Below are positions 17,136-26,279 of a stretch of DNA of 64,000 nucleotides, piece by piece (within the stretch, counting starts at the first letter, position 1; the number at the start of each line of letters is the position of its first letter). The DNA lies in contig NZ_JAOWPS010000002.1 of assembly GCF_025753795.1 (NCBI RefSeq), positions 1 through 64,000 of the forward strand, written 5' to 3'. Both the position numbers and the translations under genes were made by a program. The DNA comes from Mesorhizobium sp. YC-39. Lineage in GTDB: Bacteria > Pseudomonadota > Alphaproteobacteria > Rhizobiales > Rhizobiaceae. The notes beneath the pieces were generated by a model that made no database searches, was not told the origin of the DNA, and saw only the letters and a program-made list of their open reading frames with translations.

Positions 17136-18024
17136 AACAGCCGAGCTGGCGCTTGAACTGGTCGATCAGCCAGGCCGCCGCCGGCTTCGGGCTGCTGTCA
17201 TTGCGATGCATGGCAAACAGCGGCGAGCGCACCTCCCTGAAAAGCTCGAGGTCGATCTCCACCAGCCGGCCGCTTGCCAGGTCGTCGGCGATCAGCCAGC
17301 GCGGCAGCCCGCCCCAACCCAGCCCCTCCCGCATCAGCGTATGCTTGGTGCGCACATCCGTCAGCCGCCAGGTGCGATAGGCAAAAACACCAAAGTCGCG
17401 TCCCTTGGTGCGTTCGGACTGATCGGTGACGACAAGCTGCGTGTGTTCGCGTGCATCCTCGATCGCCACCGGTTTCGGCAGCAGCGCCAGCGGGTGGCTG
17501 GGTGCGGCAGCCAGCACGATCGACATGAAGCCGATGCGCACGAGGTGGATGTCAACCTCGCCCAGCATCCCGCCGATACCGAGATCGGCCTGCCCGCTGA
17601 GGACATGATCTGGAATGAGGCCGAGCGTGCCGATATGCAGGCGCAGCATCACTGTCGGAAACTGCGCCTCGAACGCCTTCAGCACCCGCACTAGCACCGA
17701 CGAGGGCAGCGCCGCATCGACCGACAGCGCGACTTCGGCCTCCAGCCCCTGGTGATGACTGTCGACGCGCGAGCGGATGCGCTGCAGCACGCCGACCATG
17801 CGCCGCGCATCTTCAAGCATCGCCCGTCCGATATCGGTCAATTGCGGTTCGCGCGTGCCCTCACGCTCGAACAGTTTGAGCCCAAGCTGCGCCTCCAAAT
17901 TGGCGATGCCGTAACTGATGACGGACTGGGCGCGGTTGAGCTTGCGTCCAGCAGCCGAGAAACTGCCGGTGTCGGCAACCGTCACCAGGATCTGCAACTG
18001 GTCGAGCGTCGGATTGGGTTGCAT
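17068..18024 (-). CDS. LysR-family transcriptional regulator
   Basis: A 318-residue protein with an N-terminal winged helix ([20 protein letters not shown], then [20 protein letters not shown]) and a LysR effector domain (about residues 90-300). It is divergent from an FMN-dependent azoreductase gene, the usual arrangement for a regulator and its target. The C-terminal tail, rich in Glu and Asp, runs 68 bases into the 3' end of the convergent TetR gene. The start is the first ATG giving the conserved N-terminus. Confidence 0.88.
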   Translation of the reverse strand: MQPNPTLDQLQILVTVADTGSFSAAGRKLNRAQSVISYGIANLEAQLGLKLFEREGTREPQLTDIGRAMLEDARRMVGVLQRIRSRVDSHHQGLEAEVALSVDAALPSSVLVRVLKAFEAQFPTVMLRLHIGTLGLIPDHVLSGQADLGIGGMLGEVDIHLVRIGFMSIVLAAAPSHPLALLPKPVAIEDAREHTQLVVTDQSERTKGRDFGVFAYRTWRLTDVRTKHTLMREGLGWGGLPRWLIADDLASGRLVEIDLELFREVRSPLFAMHRNDSSPKPAAAWLIDQFKRQLGCFNEMEPDLWTDEEPETARRSVP

Positions 18025-18050
18025 GATAGTATCTACTTTATGGATGGATT

Positions 18051-18065
18051 GTATATAGAATATAC
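18051..18065. promoter_or_regulatory. Candidate LysR-type operator
   Basis: GTATATAGAATATAC is an AT-rich palindrome centred in the 108-base gap between the LysR and azoreductase genes, with the T-N11-A layout expected of LysR sites. It is a position and symmetry argument only. Confidence 0.5.
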
Positions 18066-18132
18066 CAGTTTTTCGAATGGATCGGAAGCCCCATATGTGG
18101 CGGGACAATTCACACTTCTGGAGAAACCCGAC

Positions 18133-18774
18133 ATGTCCATTCTTCTTGTCACATCGAGCCCGCGTGGCGCCGCCTCGCACTCGACCCGTATCGCCACCGA
18201 GTTCGCCGAAAAGCTGCTTGCCGCCGACCCGTCGAACACGCTTGTCGTGCGCGACCTGGTCGCCAACCCGCTGCCGCATATCGATGCCGACTATTCGACC
18301 GGCATCTATACGCCGGCCGAATCCCGCACCCCGCGCCAGGCGGAAGTCGTCGGCGTATCCGACGCCGTGCTGGACGAGCTGTTTGCGGCCGACACCATCA
18401 TCCTGGCCACCGGCTTCATCAATTTCGGCATCTCGTCGACGCTGAAATCCTGGGTCGATCACGTCGCCCGTTCCGGCAAGACCTTCTCCTATGGCGAGAA
18501 TGGCCCCAAGGGCCTCGTCACCGGCAAGAAGGTCTATATCGTGCTCGCCTCGGGCGGCATCTATTCGGAAGGCGCGGCCGTGCAGTTGGACCACGCCATC
18601 CCGTATCTGCGCAGCGTCCTTGGCTTCATCGGCATGACCGACGTCGACGTCATCCGCATTGAAGGCGTCGGCATGGGGCCTGATGCAGTCGAAGCCGCGC
18701 TGGCCAAGGCGACCGCGAAGGTCAATGCCGTGGTGGCTGCGAGCGCAGGCGGGCAGGCCGCTGCGGCGGCATAG
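18133..18774 (+). CDS. azoR: FMN-dependent NADH-azoreductase
   Basis: A 213-residue flavodoxin-like quinone and azo reductase. The FMN phosphate loop SSPRGAASHS lies at residues 8-17, and the FMN isoalloxazine-binding GFINFGISSTLKSWVDHVAR at about 97-116. ASGGIYSEG and the C-terminal GMTDVDVIRIEGV are also typical of AzoR. It reduces quinones or azo compounds with NADH. Expression is probably induced through the divergent LysR regulator. Start at the ATG at 18133; frames extending upstream cross the regulator's promoter. Confidence 0.9.
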   Translation: MSILLVTSSPRGAASHSTRIATEFAEKLLAADPSNTLVVRDLVANPLPHIDADYSTGIYTPAESRTPRQAEVVGVSDAVLDELFAADTIILATGFINFGISSTLKSWVDHVARSGKTFSYGENGPKGLVTGKKVYIVLASGGIYSEGAAVQLDHAIPYLRSVLGFIGMTDVDVIRIEGVGMGPDAVEAALAKATAKVNAVVAASAGGQAAAAA

Positions 18775-18841
18775 AGCGCCAGCCATCAGTCACCGAATTG
18801 AAAAAAGGCAGGCGCCTTGGCGCCTCCCTTTTCCGTCCACC

Positions 18842-20023
18842 CTATAACGGCGGCAACACCACAGCCGGATGGCGATCCTCACGCAGGAGCAGTCCGAGGC
18901 TGTAGTCCAGCGCGAGTTTCATGGCGCCAAGTGCCGTTCCGCCATCCTCCAGTGAACTGACCGCGATCCGTGTCGGCCAGGCAAGGTCGCCGGCGACGCG
19001 CTCGACCTCCGCGGTCATCAGTGCATTCCGGCCGACACCGCCACCAAGCACGATCAGGCCCGGGTCGAGCACGCCTATGCACCCGGCCGCCAGCCGGCCG
19101 ATGTCGGCGGCGTGGCGCGCCACCATGTCAATGGCCGGTGGCGAGCCGGCCGTGGCTCGCTCGAACAGCTCCCTGGCCGAACCGGGCGGCTCGCCATGAT
19201 CGGCCGGCCAGCCTTGCCGGCAACGGGTAATAAGCGCCTTGGAGCCGAGATAATGCTCCAGCCCTTCGCGAGTGGGCGTCTCGCTGACCGACCAGGGAAA
19301 CGGCATTCGGCCAACTTCCCCCGCCGCCCCGCCCGCTCCCCGAAATAGCCGGCCTTCGCTCATGAAGCCAAGACCGACCCGCACGCCGACTTGCAGGAAG
19401 GCAAAGGTCTGGTGGCCCTGCGCGGCGCCGAAATGCATTTCGCCGATGGCTGCGCAATTGACGTTGTTTTCCAGGATGATCGGCACCTGGAAATGGCGGC
19501 GAAGGCCTCGAAGAACGGCGTCCGGGCCGTTCACCTGGTCGGCGCCAAGGCGGCTGGCGGACACAATGCGCGGCACAGCGACCGCAATGCTGCGCAAGAC
19601 GCGAAAGCTCTTGCCGACCTTTGCCAGGATCGATCTCGCCACCGACAGGATGAGGGCGCCAACATCGTCTGGATCTGTCGTTCCATTGTCCGGGATCATC
19701 TCTTCCAATGCCGCCAGCGGCTGGGCATCCATCGAATAGGCGACGGCGCGGACCTGCGCCGCGCCGACATCGATACCAATTACGCATCCAGCTCCGGGGC
19801 CGACGCCATAGATCGTGGCGGTGCGCCCGATGGCGCCGCGCTCGACCCCGCGCGAGGCGACTAGGCCAAGTGCGCTGAGTTCAGAAACGGCCGCCGACAT
19901 GGTCGGCTTCGACAGGTCGAGCATGGCGCCGAGCTTGGGCCGCGTGACCGGTCCGTGCGAAGCGAGCAAACGCAAGACAGCGCGGGCGCTTTCAGTCAGG
20001 CTGGGAATTTCCGGTGCAGCCAT
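18842..20023 (-). CDS. ROK-family transcriptional regulator (NagC/XylR/Mlc type)
   Basis: A 393-residue protein: an N-terminal winged helix (SARAVLRLLASHGPVTR, then SKPTMSAAVSELSALGLV) and a C-terminal ROK kinase-like domain (VIGIDVGAAQVR near residue 80, ILENNVNCAAIGE near 190). The canonical ROK zinc motif is weak, as in sugar-binding regulators rather than kinases. It lies 118 bases after the SIS-domain gene on the same strand and probably senses the sugar handled by this locus. A candidate ROK operator is at 22144-22166. Confidence 0.88.
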   Translation of the reverse strand: MAAPEIPSLTESARAVLRLLASHGPVTRPKLGAMLDLSKPTMSAAVSELSALGLVASRGVERGAIGRTATIYGVGPGAGCVIGIDVGAAQVRAVAYSMDAQPLAALEEMIPDNGTTDPDDVGALILSVARSILAKVGKSFRVLRSIAVAVPRIVSASRLGADQVNGPDAVLRGLRRHFQVPIILENNVNCAAIGEMHFGAAQGHQTFAFLQVGVRVGLGFMSEGRLFRGAGGAAGEVGRMPFPWSVSETPTREGLEHYLGSKALITRCRQGWPADHGEPPGSARELFERATAGSPPAIDMVARHAADIGRLAAGCIGVLDPGLIVLGGGVGRNALMTAEVERVAGDLAWPTRIAVSSLEDGGTALGAMKLALDYSLGLLLREDRHPAVVLPPL

Positions 20024-20141
20024 ATGCGGTATTCAACCCACCCTGAAATGCCGTTGCGAGCGAAAGCCCCTGTGACGAATCAAACCACGAGCGCCCATTG
20101 TGAGGCGGTTTGGCAATTTCTGCGAACGCAGTCGAGAATGG

Positions 20142-21167
20142 CTAGAGCTCCGTCGGCGACCACGGCTTCAGCTTGGTGTCGGTCTGCCGATAGCGGAAGG
20201 TTATGTCGGTGAGGCCGGCGGCATCCTGCATGTCTCCGACGATGAGCTGAAGCGCGATGATGGTCAGAATGCCGTCCGCCATGTCGTTGCCCAGCGCCGG
20301 GATGGAGATTACGGCAAGCTTGTCGGTCGACGGAATATCCGTCCTGCGTGTGATCAAAACCGACGGGCAGCCGAAGGCGGCGACATCCAGGGCGATCCGC
20401 ACTTCGCGGCCCTCGCCGAAGACGACAAGGCCGGTGCTCGCATCCTGCGATTCCATCGGCCCGTGCAGATAATTCAGCGTGTCCCAGCCAGAGGCGGGAA
20501 TGCGCACCGCCTCGCGGATCAGCATCGCCGCCTCGCCGGCATTCGCAAAACCGATGCCTGCACCCACGATATCGATCGAGGTTCGACCTTCCATCAGGCG
20601 CGCAGCCTGTCCAGCAGAACCACCAGAGTTGGCCAGCACGGTGTCCACCGTCGATGGCAGAAGCGCCCAGTTGAAGGCCGGCGTGCTGCCAGCAATCCGC
20701 TCGATCAGCATGCCGAGCGCCAGCAATGTCCCGGTGTAGCCGGTCGAGCTGGCACCGTTGTCGGCGCCCGACGCCATCGCAATCACCGCGCCGGTGATGG
20801 CGGCCAGCGGATTGTCGGCGCCGCGGCAGATGGCGAGGCGGGGATAAGCGGCGGCCTCCTGCATGACATCGGCGATCTCGCGACTCTGCCCGGAGGCCGA
20901 CAGCGCAATGAAGGCATCGGTGGCCGCATTCGTCCTGCCATAGAGATCGGTCGGCGTGTAGGCGAATGCCTTTCTGCCGAATGCGCGCAGATAGGCCGCG
21001 CCGGCGAGTGCCGCCTGATAGCTGGCGCCGATGCCGGCAAGCCCTATTGTCTTGCCGGTATAAGTAGAGATATCCAGGGCATCGAGGGCAGTAGCCACCG
21101 CCTGTATTCCTGTATCCAGACTCTCAACCTGGCGCGCCACCGCTGCCTTGTAGCCAATACGCTTCAT
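20142..21167 (-). CDS. SIS-domain sugar isomerase/deaminase (AgaS/GlmS-C-like)
   Basis: A 341-residue protein with two SIS modules, the arrangement of GlmS C-terminal, AgaS and FrlB-like enzymes that act on phosphorylated aminosugars or fructosamine adducts. The first module begins near GLAGIGASYQAALAGAAYL and includes ALSASGQSREI; the second begins near VGAGIGFANAGEAAML. It follows the kinase gene with only three bases between, so kinase and SIS enzyme act in sequence: phosphorylation, then isomerisation or deamination of the phosphosugar. The exact sugar is not determined. Confidence 0.85.
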   Translation of the reverse strand: MKRIGYKAAVARQVESLDTGIQAVATALDALDISTYTGKTIGLAGIGASYQAALAGAAYLRAFGRKAFAYTPTDLYGRTNAATDAFIALSASGQSREIADVMQEAAAYPRLAICRGADNPLAAITGAVIAMASGADNGASSTGYTGTLLALGMLIERIAGSTPAFNWALLPSTVDTVLANSGGSAGQAARLMEGRTSIDIVGAGIGFANAGEAAMLIREAVRIPASGWDTLNYLHGPMESQDASTGLVVFGEGREVRIALDVAAFGCPSVLITRRTDIPSTDKLAVISIPALGNDMADGILTIIALQLIVGDMQDAAGLTDITFRYRQTDTKLKPWSPTEL

Positions 21168-21170
21168 CGT

Positions 21171-22097
21171 TCATGCTCCAATTCGGGAAGACGGGTATTG
21201 ATCAGCGAAAAGGCGCCTGGCGAGCGCGACGGCGCCGATCACCGGCGGTTCACGCAGCAGCACGACCCGGCTTGCCGGCGATACCCCAGCCATTGCTTCC
21301 ATGAACGCCTCCATCAGCATCGGCTGCTCAGCGATCACACCGCCGCCGGCCACGACCAGCGAGGCATTCGCGCCGCGTTCGATGAGCACTTCGACGAGCG
21401 CGGCAAGTGCCGCACCACCCTCGGCGATAACGCGGATCGCCAGCGGCGATCCGGCGACCGCGGCATCGAAAACAGCATTGGCATAGCGGCCCCATACCGC
21501 CGCGCCGCGTGTCTCGTTGAGCAGAATGCCGAGCTTCGTCTGGTCGTCCGTAGCGAGCTCGCGCATCAGCGCGGCGATCAGCGGATCGCCATGCAAGCCG
21601 CGGTCAAGCGCGCCGCGTATCGCCTTGGCCGCCTCGCGCACTAGTGCCGCCGCACTGCCCTCGTCGCCGAGGATCCATCCCCAGCCTCCGGCGGCCAGCA
21701 TCTTGCCCTCTTCCGTCCGTGCCACCGCGATCGATCCCGTTCCGGCGACGACACCGATGCCGTCGACATAACCGGCGGCGGGAACCATCAGCTCCGCATC
21801 ATTCACCACTTGCACTCTTCCGCCGGTCCTGGCCGAAAGCAGCGTCTGGAAGTGCCGGCATTGTTCGTCCGTGTCGCAGCCATGGGCGCCGACTGCCAGA
21901 GCGGCAGGCGCGACGCCTTCACAAAGGTCGGCGACGATTGAGGCAAGCCTCTCGGCGTCCGCTTCCATTTGCCGGATGCGCCAGGTCTCCGTCACCAGCA
22001 CCTCGTCGACGATCGTCCGGTCATCGCGGCACGCCATCACCCGAGTCTTGGTGCCGCCGATATCCACGCCTGCAATGATTTTCTGGGTCACCAACAT
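21171..22097 (-). CDS. BadF/BadG/BcrA/BcrD-family ATPase (N-acetylglucosamine-kinase-like)
   Basis: A 308-residue actin-fold kinase. The phosphate-1 loop is AGVDIGGTKTRVM at residues 9-21, the phosphate-2 region VVAGTGSIAVA, and the adenosine motif SLVVAGGGVIAE; WGWILGDEGSAAAL is the signature of eukaryote-type GlcNAc kinases in bacteria. It probably phosphorylates the sugar delivered by the adjacent ABC importer. First gene of a kinase-SIS (and perhaps ROK regulator) operon, divergent from the transporter. Confidence 0.88.
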   Translation of the reverse strand: MLVTQKIIAGVDIGGTKTRVMACRDDRTIVDEVLVTETWRIRQMEADAERLASIVADLCEGVAPAALAVGAHGCDTDEQCRHFQTLLSARTGGRVQVVNDAELMVPAAGYVDGIGVVAGTGSIAVARTEEGKMLAAGGWGWILGDEGSAAALVREAAKAIRGALDRGLHGDPLIAALMRELATDDQTKLGILLNETRGAAVWGRYANAVFDAAVAGSPLAIRVIAEGGAALAALVEVLIERGANASLVVAGGGVIAEQPMLMEAFMEAMAGVSPASRVVLLREPPVIGAVALARRLFADQYPSSRIGA

Positions 22098-22143
22098 CCA
22101 CCGTCGAGCCGAACGAAACAGGCGCTTCGCTCACAAATCGTTT

Positions 22144-22166
22144 TAGTTAGGAAACTTTACAAACTA
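22144..22166. promoter_or_regulatory. Candidate ROK-regulator operator in divergent promoter region
   Basis: TAGTTAGGAAACTTTACAAACTA, centred between the kinase and transporter genes, is an imperfect palindrome of the TTnGnAAAC-type seen at ROK-regulated sugar promoters. It is placed to control both operons. Based on symmetry, position and remembered motif. Confidence 0.55.
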
Positions 22167-22239
22167 TCTTCCCAGACGGCAAGAACTATGATTTGATAAT
22201 CGACGTGAAAGCGCATTCGGCGCACAGGGAGATTGGGAA

Positions 22240-23490
22240 ATGAGCAGGAGAAGGATTGGTCTGACGTTTCTGGCCGCGTCTTTCGCGTGGGGTCTCGCAG
22301 CCAGCGCCGCGCGCGCCACCGATATTTCATTCTGGACATGGCGCCAGGAGGACAAGGCGGCCTACAACGAGCTCTTTACCGACTTCACCAAGCTCAATCC
22401 GGACATCCATGTGAAGTTTGAATCCTTCCCAGACGAGAACTACCCGACCATCGTCTCGACGGCGCTGGCCGCCGGCAAGGGCGGCGACGTGATCCACACC
22501 CATGCCTATGGCTGGCTCGAGCAGTTCGTGAAGGCCGGCTATTTCGAGCCGCAGGACGAAAAGACCGTGCCTTCGCTCGCCAACCAGCCGGCCGATGCCT
22601 TGATCTCGGGCACTTATCGGGCCGACAAGAAGGTCTATTCCCTGCCCTTCGCGTCGCAGACGCTCGGCCTGTTCATCAACAAGGACGTCTTCGCCAAGGC
22701 CGGCCTGACCCCGCCGGCGACCTGGGATGAATTCATCACCGTCAGCAAGGCGCTGAAGGAAAAGGACATCTATCCCCTCGCCAACGGAATGGGCACGAGC
22801 TGGTTCAACGAGATGTTCGTCGCCATCTTCACCAACCCCTTCCTCGGCCAGGACTTCGTCACCGATCTGACGACCGGCAAGACCACGTTCAAGGATCCGC
22901 GCTACGTCGCCGCCCTCGGCAAGCTGCTGGAACTGCGCGATTACATGCCCGATGGCTTCGAAGGCGTGGATTACACGACCGCGGGCCAGCTGTTCATCAG
23001 CGGCAAGGCGGCAATGCTGGCCGGCGGCAGCTTCGATATTGCCACCTACCGGTCGCAGAATCCGGCCATCAACATGGATTTCATCGCGCCGCCGATGGCA
23101 AAGGCCGGCGACGTGCCGCAAGTGACCAAGTTCTTCGACGGCGGCTATGCGGTGAACGCCAAATCGCCGAACAAGGAAGCCGCGCTCAAGCTGGTCAACT
23201 GGATGGGCACCAAGGAGTTCGGCGACAAGTTCTCCGCCCTGCTCGGCAACATCTCGCCGATCAAGGGCGTCGTCATCAAGGATGAGCTGCTGGCGCATGT
23301 CGCCAAGTTGAACGAAACGGCGATGCCCCATATCAATGTGGTGTATTTCCGCTTCCAGAAGCCGACCGGCTCGGAATTGCTGCAGGGCGACATCACCAAG
23401 ATGATGTCCGGCAGCATCACGCCGGAGCAGCTGGCGGCCGATCTCACTGACGGCTTGGCCAAGTGGTACACCCCGTTCCAGGGCAAGTAG
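22240..23490 (+). CDS. ABC transporter sugar-binding protein (family 1)
   Basis: A 416-residue extracellular solute-binding protein with a signal peptide ending AASAARA (about residue 26), then ISFWTWRQEDK. The fold pattern of CUT1 carbohydrate-binding proteins is clear, including GKAAMLAGGSFDIA near residue 250. It delivers a sugar or oligosaccharide to the two permeases encoded directly downstream. The ligand cannot be read from sequence; the linked GlcNAc-type kinase and SIS enzyme suggest an aminosugar or its derivative (inference). Confidence 0.9.
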   Translation: MSRRRIGLTFLAASFAWGLAASAARATDISFWTWRQEDKAAYNELFTDFTKLNPDIHVKFESFPDENYPTIVSTALAAGKGGDVIHTHAYGWLEQFVKAGYFEPQDEKTVPSLANQPADALISGTYRADKKVYSLPFASQTLGLFINKDVFAKAGLTPPATWDEFITVSKALKEKDIYPLANGMGTSWFNEMFVAIFTNPFLGQDFVTDLTTGKTTFKDPRYVAALGKLLELRDYMPDGFEGVDYTTAGQLFISGKAAMLAGGSFDIATYRSQNPAINMDFIAPPMAKAGDVPQVTKFFDGGYAVNAKSPNKEAALKLVNWMGTKEFGDKFSALLGNISPIKGVVIKDELLAHVAKLNETAMPHINVVYFRFQKPTGSELLQGDITKMMSGSITPEQLAADLTDGLAKWYTPFQGK

Positions 23491-23491
23491 G

Positions 23492-24427
23492 ATGACATCA
23501 GGCCGGCGCCGCACGACAAGACCTTTCCCGTGGCGCCGGTCGCTCTGGATCGCCTTCCTGCTGGCGCCGGCGCTCGTGGTGATGATGCTGTTCGTGCTCT
23601 GGCCGTTGCTGTCGGCCTTCCGTTTTGCTTTCTATGAGTTCAACGGATTACGGCCCTCCGGCTTCATCGGGCTGGAGAATTTCCGCCAGGTCCTGTTCGA
23701 GAAGCCGTTCAGCGACTGGACCTATAACGCCCTCAAGCACAACATCATCGCCTTCCTCGCCTTGATGGTCTTCGAGAACGGGACCGCCTTCCTAATCGCT
23801 TTCGCGCTTCTGAAGGCGTTGCCCGGGCATCGCGTGCATCAGGTCATCGTCTTTCTTCCGGTCGTTCTCTCGGCGGTCATTGTCGGCTTTCTCTGGAAGC
23901 TGTTCCTGCACCCGCTGTTTGGTCTGGTGAACCAGGCGCTGGCGCTGGTCGGCATTGGCGCCATACCGTGGCTGGGCAATGAATCGACCGCCTTGGGCAG
24001 CATCCTCTTCGCCAACATCTGGCACTGGCTTGGCTTCCCGACGCTGGTGCTGCTGGCCGGCATGCAGCGGATCAGCAAGGACGTGATCGAGGCGGCGCGC
24101 CTCGACGGCGCCGGCGACTATGTGCTGATGACGAAGATCGTCTGGCCGCTGATCGCGCCCAGTGTCACCATCGTCACCATCCTGACCTTCATCGGCAGCT
24201 TCAACTGGTTCGAGATTCCTTACGTCATGGCTGGCCTGACCGGCTCTCCGGGCGGTGCGACCGATGTGCTCGGCCTCTATTTCTACCGCACCGCTTTCGG
24301 CAGCACGACGACCGGCATCCAGGATTTCGGGCAAGGCAGCGCGCTCGCGGTCATGATGTTCATCATAGTCGCCGGCGTGACGGCAATCGCGCTTCGCTAT
24401 CTGCGCCGCCGCGAGATCGAGCTGTGA
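23492..24427 (+). CDS. ABC sugar transporter permease (MalF-type)
   Basis: A 311-residue CUT1 permease with six membrane helices. The EAA loop that contacts the ATPase reads EAARLDGAGDYVLMTKIVWP near residue 200. The start codon lies one base after the stop of the binding-protein gene. It forms the translocation channel with the second permease. Confidence 0.92.
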   Translation: MTSGRRRTTRPFPWRRSLWIAFLLAPALVVMMLFVLWPLLSAFRFAFYEFNGLRPSGFIGLENFRQVLFEKPFSDWTYNALKHNIIAFLALMVFENGTAFLIAFALLKALPGHRVHQVIVFLPVVLSAVIVGFLWKLFLHPLFGLVNQALALVGIGAIPWLGNESTALGSILFANIWHWLGFPTLVLLAGMQRISKDVIEAARLDGAGDYVLMTKIVWPLIAPSVTIVTILTFIGSFNWFEIPYVMAGLTGSPGGATDVLGLYFYRTAFGSTTTGIQDFGQGSALAVMMFIIVAGVTAIALRYLRRREIEL

Positions 24428-24461
24428 ACCAAGCCGCGAGTGCCGCAGCCAGGGCTGTGCC

Positions 24462-25292
24462 ATGAAGGAGCGCGGCGAGCTGTTCAAGAACGGCGCCATT
24501 CAGCTCCTGCTGGCGCTCAATGCCGTCATCATGGTCTATCCGCTGTTCGTGATGGTGATCTCGTCGTTCAAGACGAATGCGGAGATCTTCTCCTCCCCTT
24601 TCGCCTTGCCGGCCAGCTTCTCACTGGCCAATGCCGAACGGGTCTGGAACGAGACCAATTTCGTTCGCTATCTGGCCAATTCCGTCGGCATCACCACGGC
24701 TGCGGTGGCGCTGATCCTGCTGTTCAGCACCATGGCCGCCTACGCGCTCGCCCGCTACCGCTTCAGGCTGAGCGCGCTGGTGCTGATGTTCTTCCTCAGC
24801 GGCATGACCGTGCCGCTGAAGCTGGCGATCATTCCACTGTTCATTCAGCTGGATTCGCTCGGACTGGTCGACAGCTATCTCGGCCTCGTGCTGGTCTATG
24901 TCGCGATGGGCATTCCATCGGCCGTCTTCATCATGACCGGGTTCCTGCGCACCTTGCCGCGCGAACTCGAGGAATCGGCGCGGATGGACGGCGCCAGCGA
25001 ATTGCGCATCATGCGCTCGATCATGCTGCCGCTGGCGCGGCCGGCCCTGGTGATCGTGGCGATCCAGAACGCGGTTCCTATCTGGAACGATTTCTTCTTC
25101 CCGCTGGTGCTGATCACCTCCGACAATTTGAAGACACTGCCGCAGGGGCTGACGGTCTTCGTCGGCGAGTTCACCACCGACTGGGGCGTCCTGTTTACCG
25201 GGCTGACACTGGCGGCGCTGCCGATAACCCTGCTTTATGTCGTGCTGTCGAAGCAGTTCATATCGGGTATCACCCAAGGTGCAGTCAAATAG
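24462..25292 (+). CDS. ABC sugar transporter permease (MalG-type)
   Basis: A 276-residue CUT1 permease with six helices. The EAA loop is ESARMDGASELRIMRSIMLP near residue 170, and the C-terminus YVVLSKQFISGITQGAVK is typical of MalG-like subunits. It lies 34 bases after the first permease. No ATP-binding subunit gene follows or is found elsewhere in the window, so this importer must share an ATPase encoded elsewhere. The last codons are the first unit of a 15-base tandem repeat that continues past the stop. Confidence 0.92.
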   Translation: MKERGELFKNGAIQLLLALNAVIMVYPLFVMVISSFKTNAEIFSSPFALPASFSLANAERVWNETNFVRYLANSVGITTAAVALILLFSTMAAYALARYRFRLSALVLMFFLSGMTVPLKLAIIPLFIQLDSLGLVDSYLGLVLVYVAMGIPSAVFIMTGFLRTLPRELEESARMDGASELRIMRSIMLPLARPALVIVAIQNAVPIWNDFFFPLVLITSDNLKTLPQGLTVFVGEFTTDWGVLFTGLTLAALPITLLYVVLSKQFISGITQGAVK

Positions 25293-25325
25293 GGCGCGGT
25301 CAAATAGAGCGCCGTCAAACAGGGC
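25281..25325 (+). repeat. 15-bp tandem repeat spanning the permease stop codon
   Basis: Three imperfect units of the type GGCGCGGTCAAATAG: the first contains the last codons and stop of the permease gene (ends 25292), the second repeats the GTCAAATAG (ends 25307), and the third has GTCAAACAG (ends 25322). It fills the spacer before the BKACE start. Confidence 0.8.
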
Positions 25326-25339
25326 AAGGAATTCGAGAC

Positions 25340-26272
25340 GTGGCCAACCAGAACAAGATCATCATCACCTGTGCGGTAACGGGATCGATCCATACGCCGT
25401 CAATGTCGCCTCATCTGCCGGTGACCGCGCAGGAAATCGCGCAAGCCGCGATCGAGGCGGCCGAATCCGGCGCGGCCATCGTCCATCTTCATGCGCGCAA
25501 TCCCGTCGATGGTCGGCCCGACCAGTCGACGGAAGCGTTCGCGCCTTTTCTGCAGGTGATCAAACAGCGCTCCGATTGCGTGGTCAACATCACCACCGGC
25601 GGCGCCGCGACCATGACCGTCGAGGAACGGGTCAAGCCGGCCGCGACCTTCGCCCCGGAAGTCGCCTCGCTGAACATGGGGTCGATGAATTTCGGCCTCT
25701 ATCCGATACTGGAGCGGTTCAAGACATTCCAGCACGACTGGGAGCGGCCCTATCTCGAAGGCTCGCGCGACCGCATCTTCCGCAACACTTTCGGCGATAT
25801 CGAGCATATCCTGCGGACCTGCGCGCAAAACGGCACTCGCTTCGAGATCGAATGCTACGACATCGGCCATCTCTATACGCTCGCCCATTTCGTCGAGCGC
25901 GGCCTGGTGAAGGCGCCTTTCTTCGTGCAGAGCGTCTTTGGCATATTGGGTGGCATCGGCGCCCACCCGGAAGACGTAGCGCATATGAAACGCACGGCTG
26001 ACCGGCTGTTCGGCAAAGACTATCACTGGTCTGTCCTTGGCGCCGGCCGCAATCAACTCCCCATCGCCACACAGGCCATTGCGCTCGGCGGCAATGTCCG
26101 TGTCGGGCTCGAGGACTCGCTGTGGATCGGCAAGGGCCAGTTGGCAAAATCCAACGCCGATCAGGTGAGGAAAGTTCGCCAGATCATCGAGGGGCTCGGC
26201 GCCTCGGTCGCCACGCCTGACGAGGCGCGCCAAATCCTGCAGCTCAAAGGCGGCGACAAGGTCGCTTTCTGA
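25340..26272 (+). CDS. Beta-keto acid cleavage enzyme (BKACE, DUF849)
   Basis: A 310-residue TIM-barrel protein. Zinc ligands and substrate-anchor residues of the BKACE/Kce family are visible: VHLHARNP near residue 46, NMGSMNF near 110, and VGLEDSLW near 250. Kce and relatives condense a beta-keto acid with acetyl-CoA to give acetoacetate and a new acyl-CoA; the side-chain specificity differs between members. The GTG at 25340, nine bases after AAGGA, gives the usual family N-terminus; longer frames run through the permease gene. It is the last gene of the ABC operon, which suggests a keto-acid intermediate in this sugar pathway (inference). Confidence 0.88.
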   Translation: MANQNKIIITCAVTGSIHTPSMSPHLPVTAQEIAQAAIEAAESGAAIVHLHARNPVDGRPDQSTEAFAPFLQVIKQRSDCVVNITTGGAATMTVEERVKPAATFAPEVASLNMGSMNFGLYPILERFKTFQHDWERPYLEGSRDRIFRNTFGDIEHILRTCAQNGTRFEIECYDIGHLYTLAHFVERGLVKAPFFVQSVFGILGGIGAHPEDVAHMKRTADRLFGKDYHWSVLGAGRNQLPIATQAIALGGNVRVGLEDSLWIGKGQLAKSNADQVRKVRQIIEGLGASVATPDEARQILQLKGGDKVAF

Positions 26273-26279
26273 ACGGGAA

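Noticed and set aside
22327..23514. 395-codon frame opposite the sugar-binding protein gene
   Set aside because: The plus-strand gene has a signal peptide and family motifs; the reverse frame has none.
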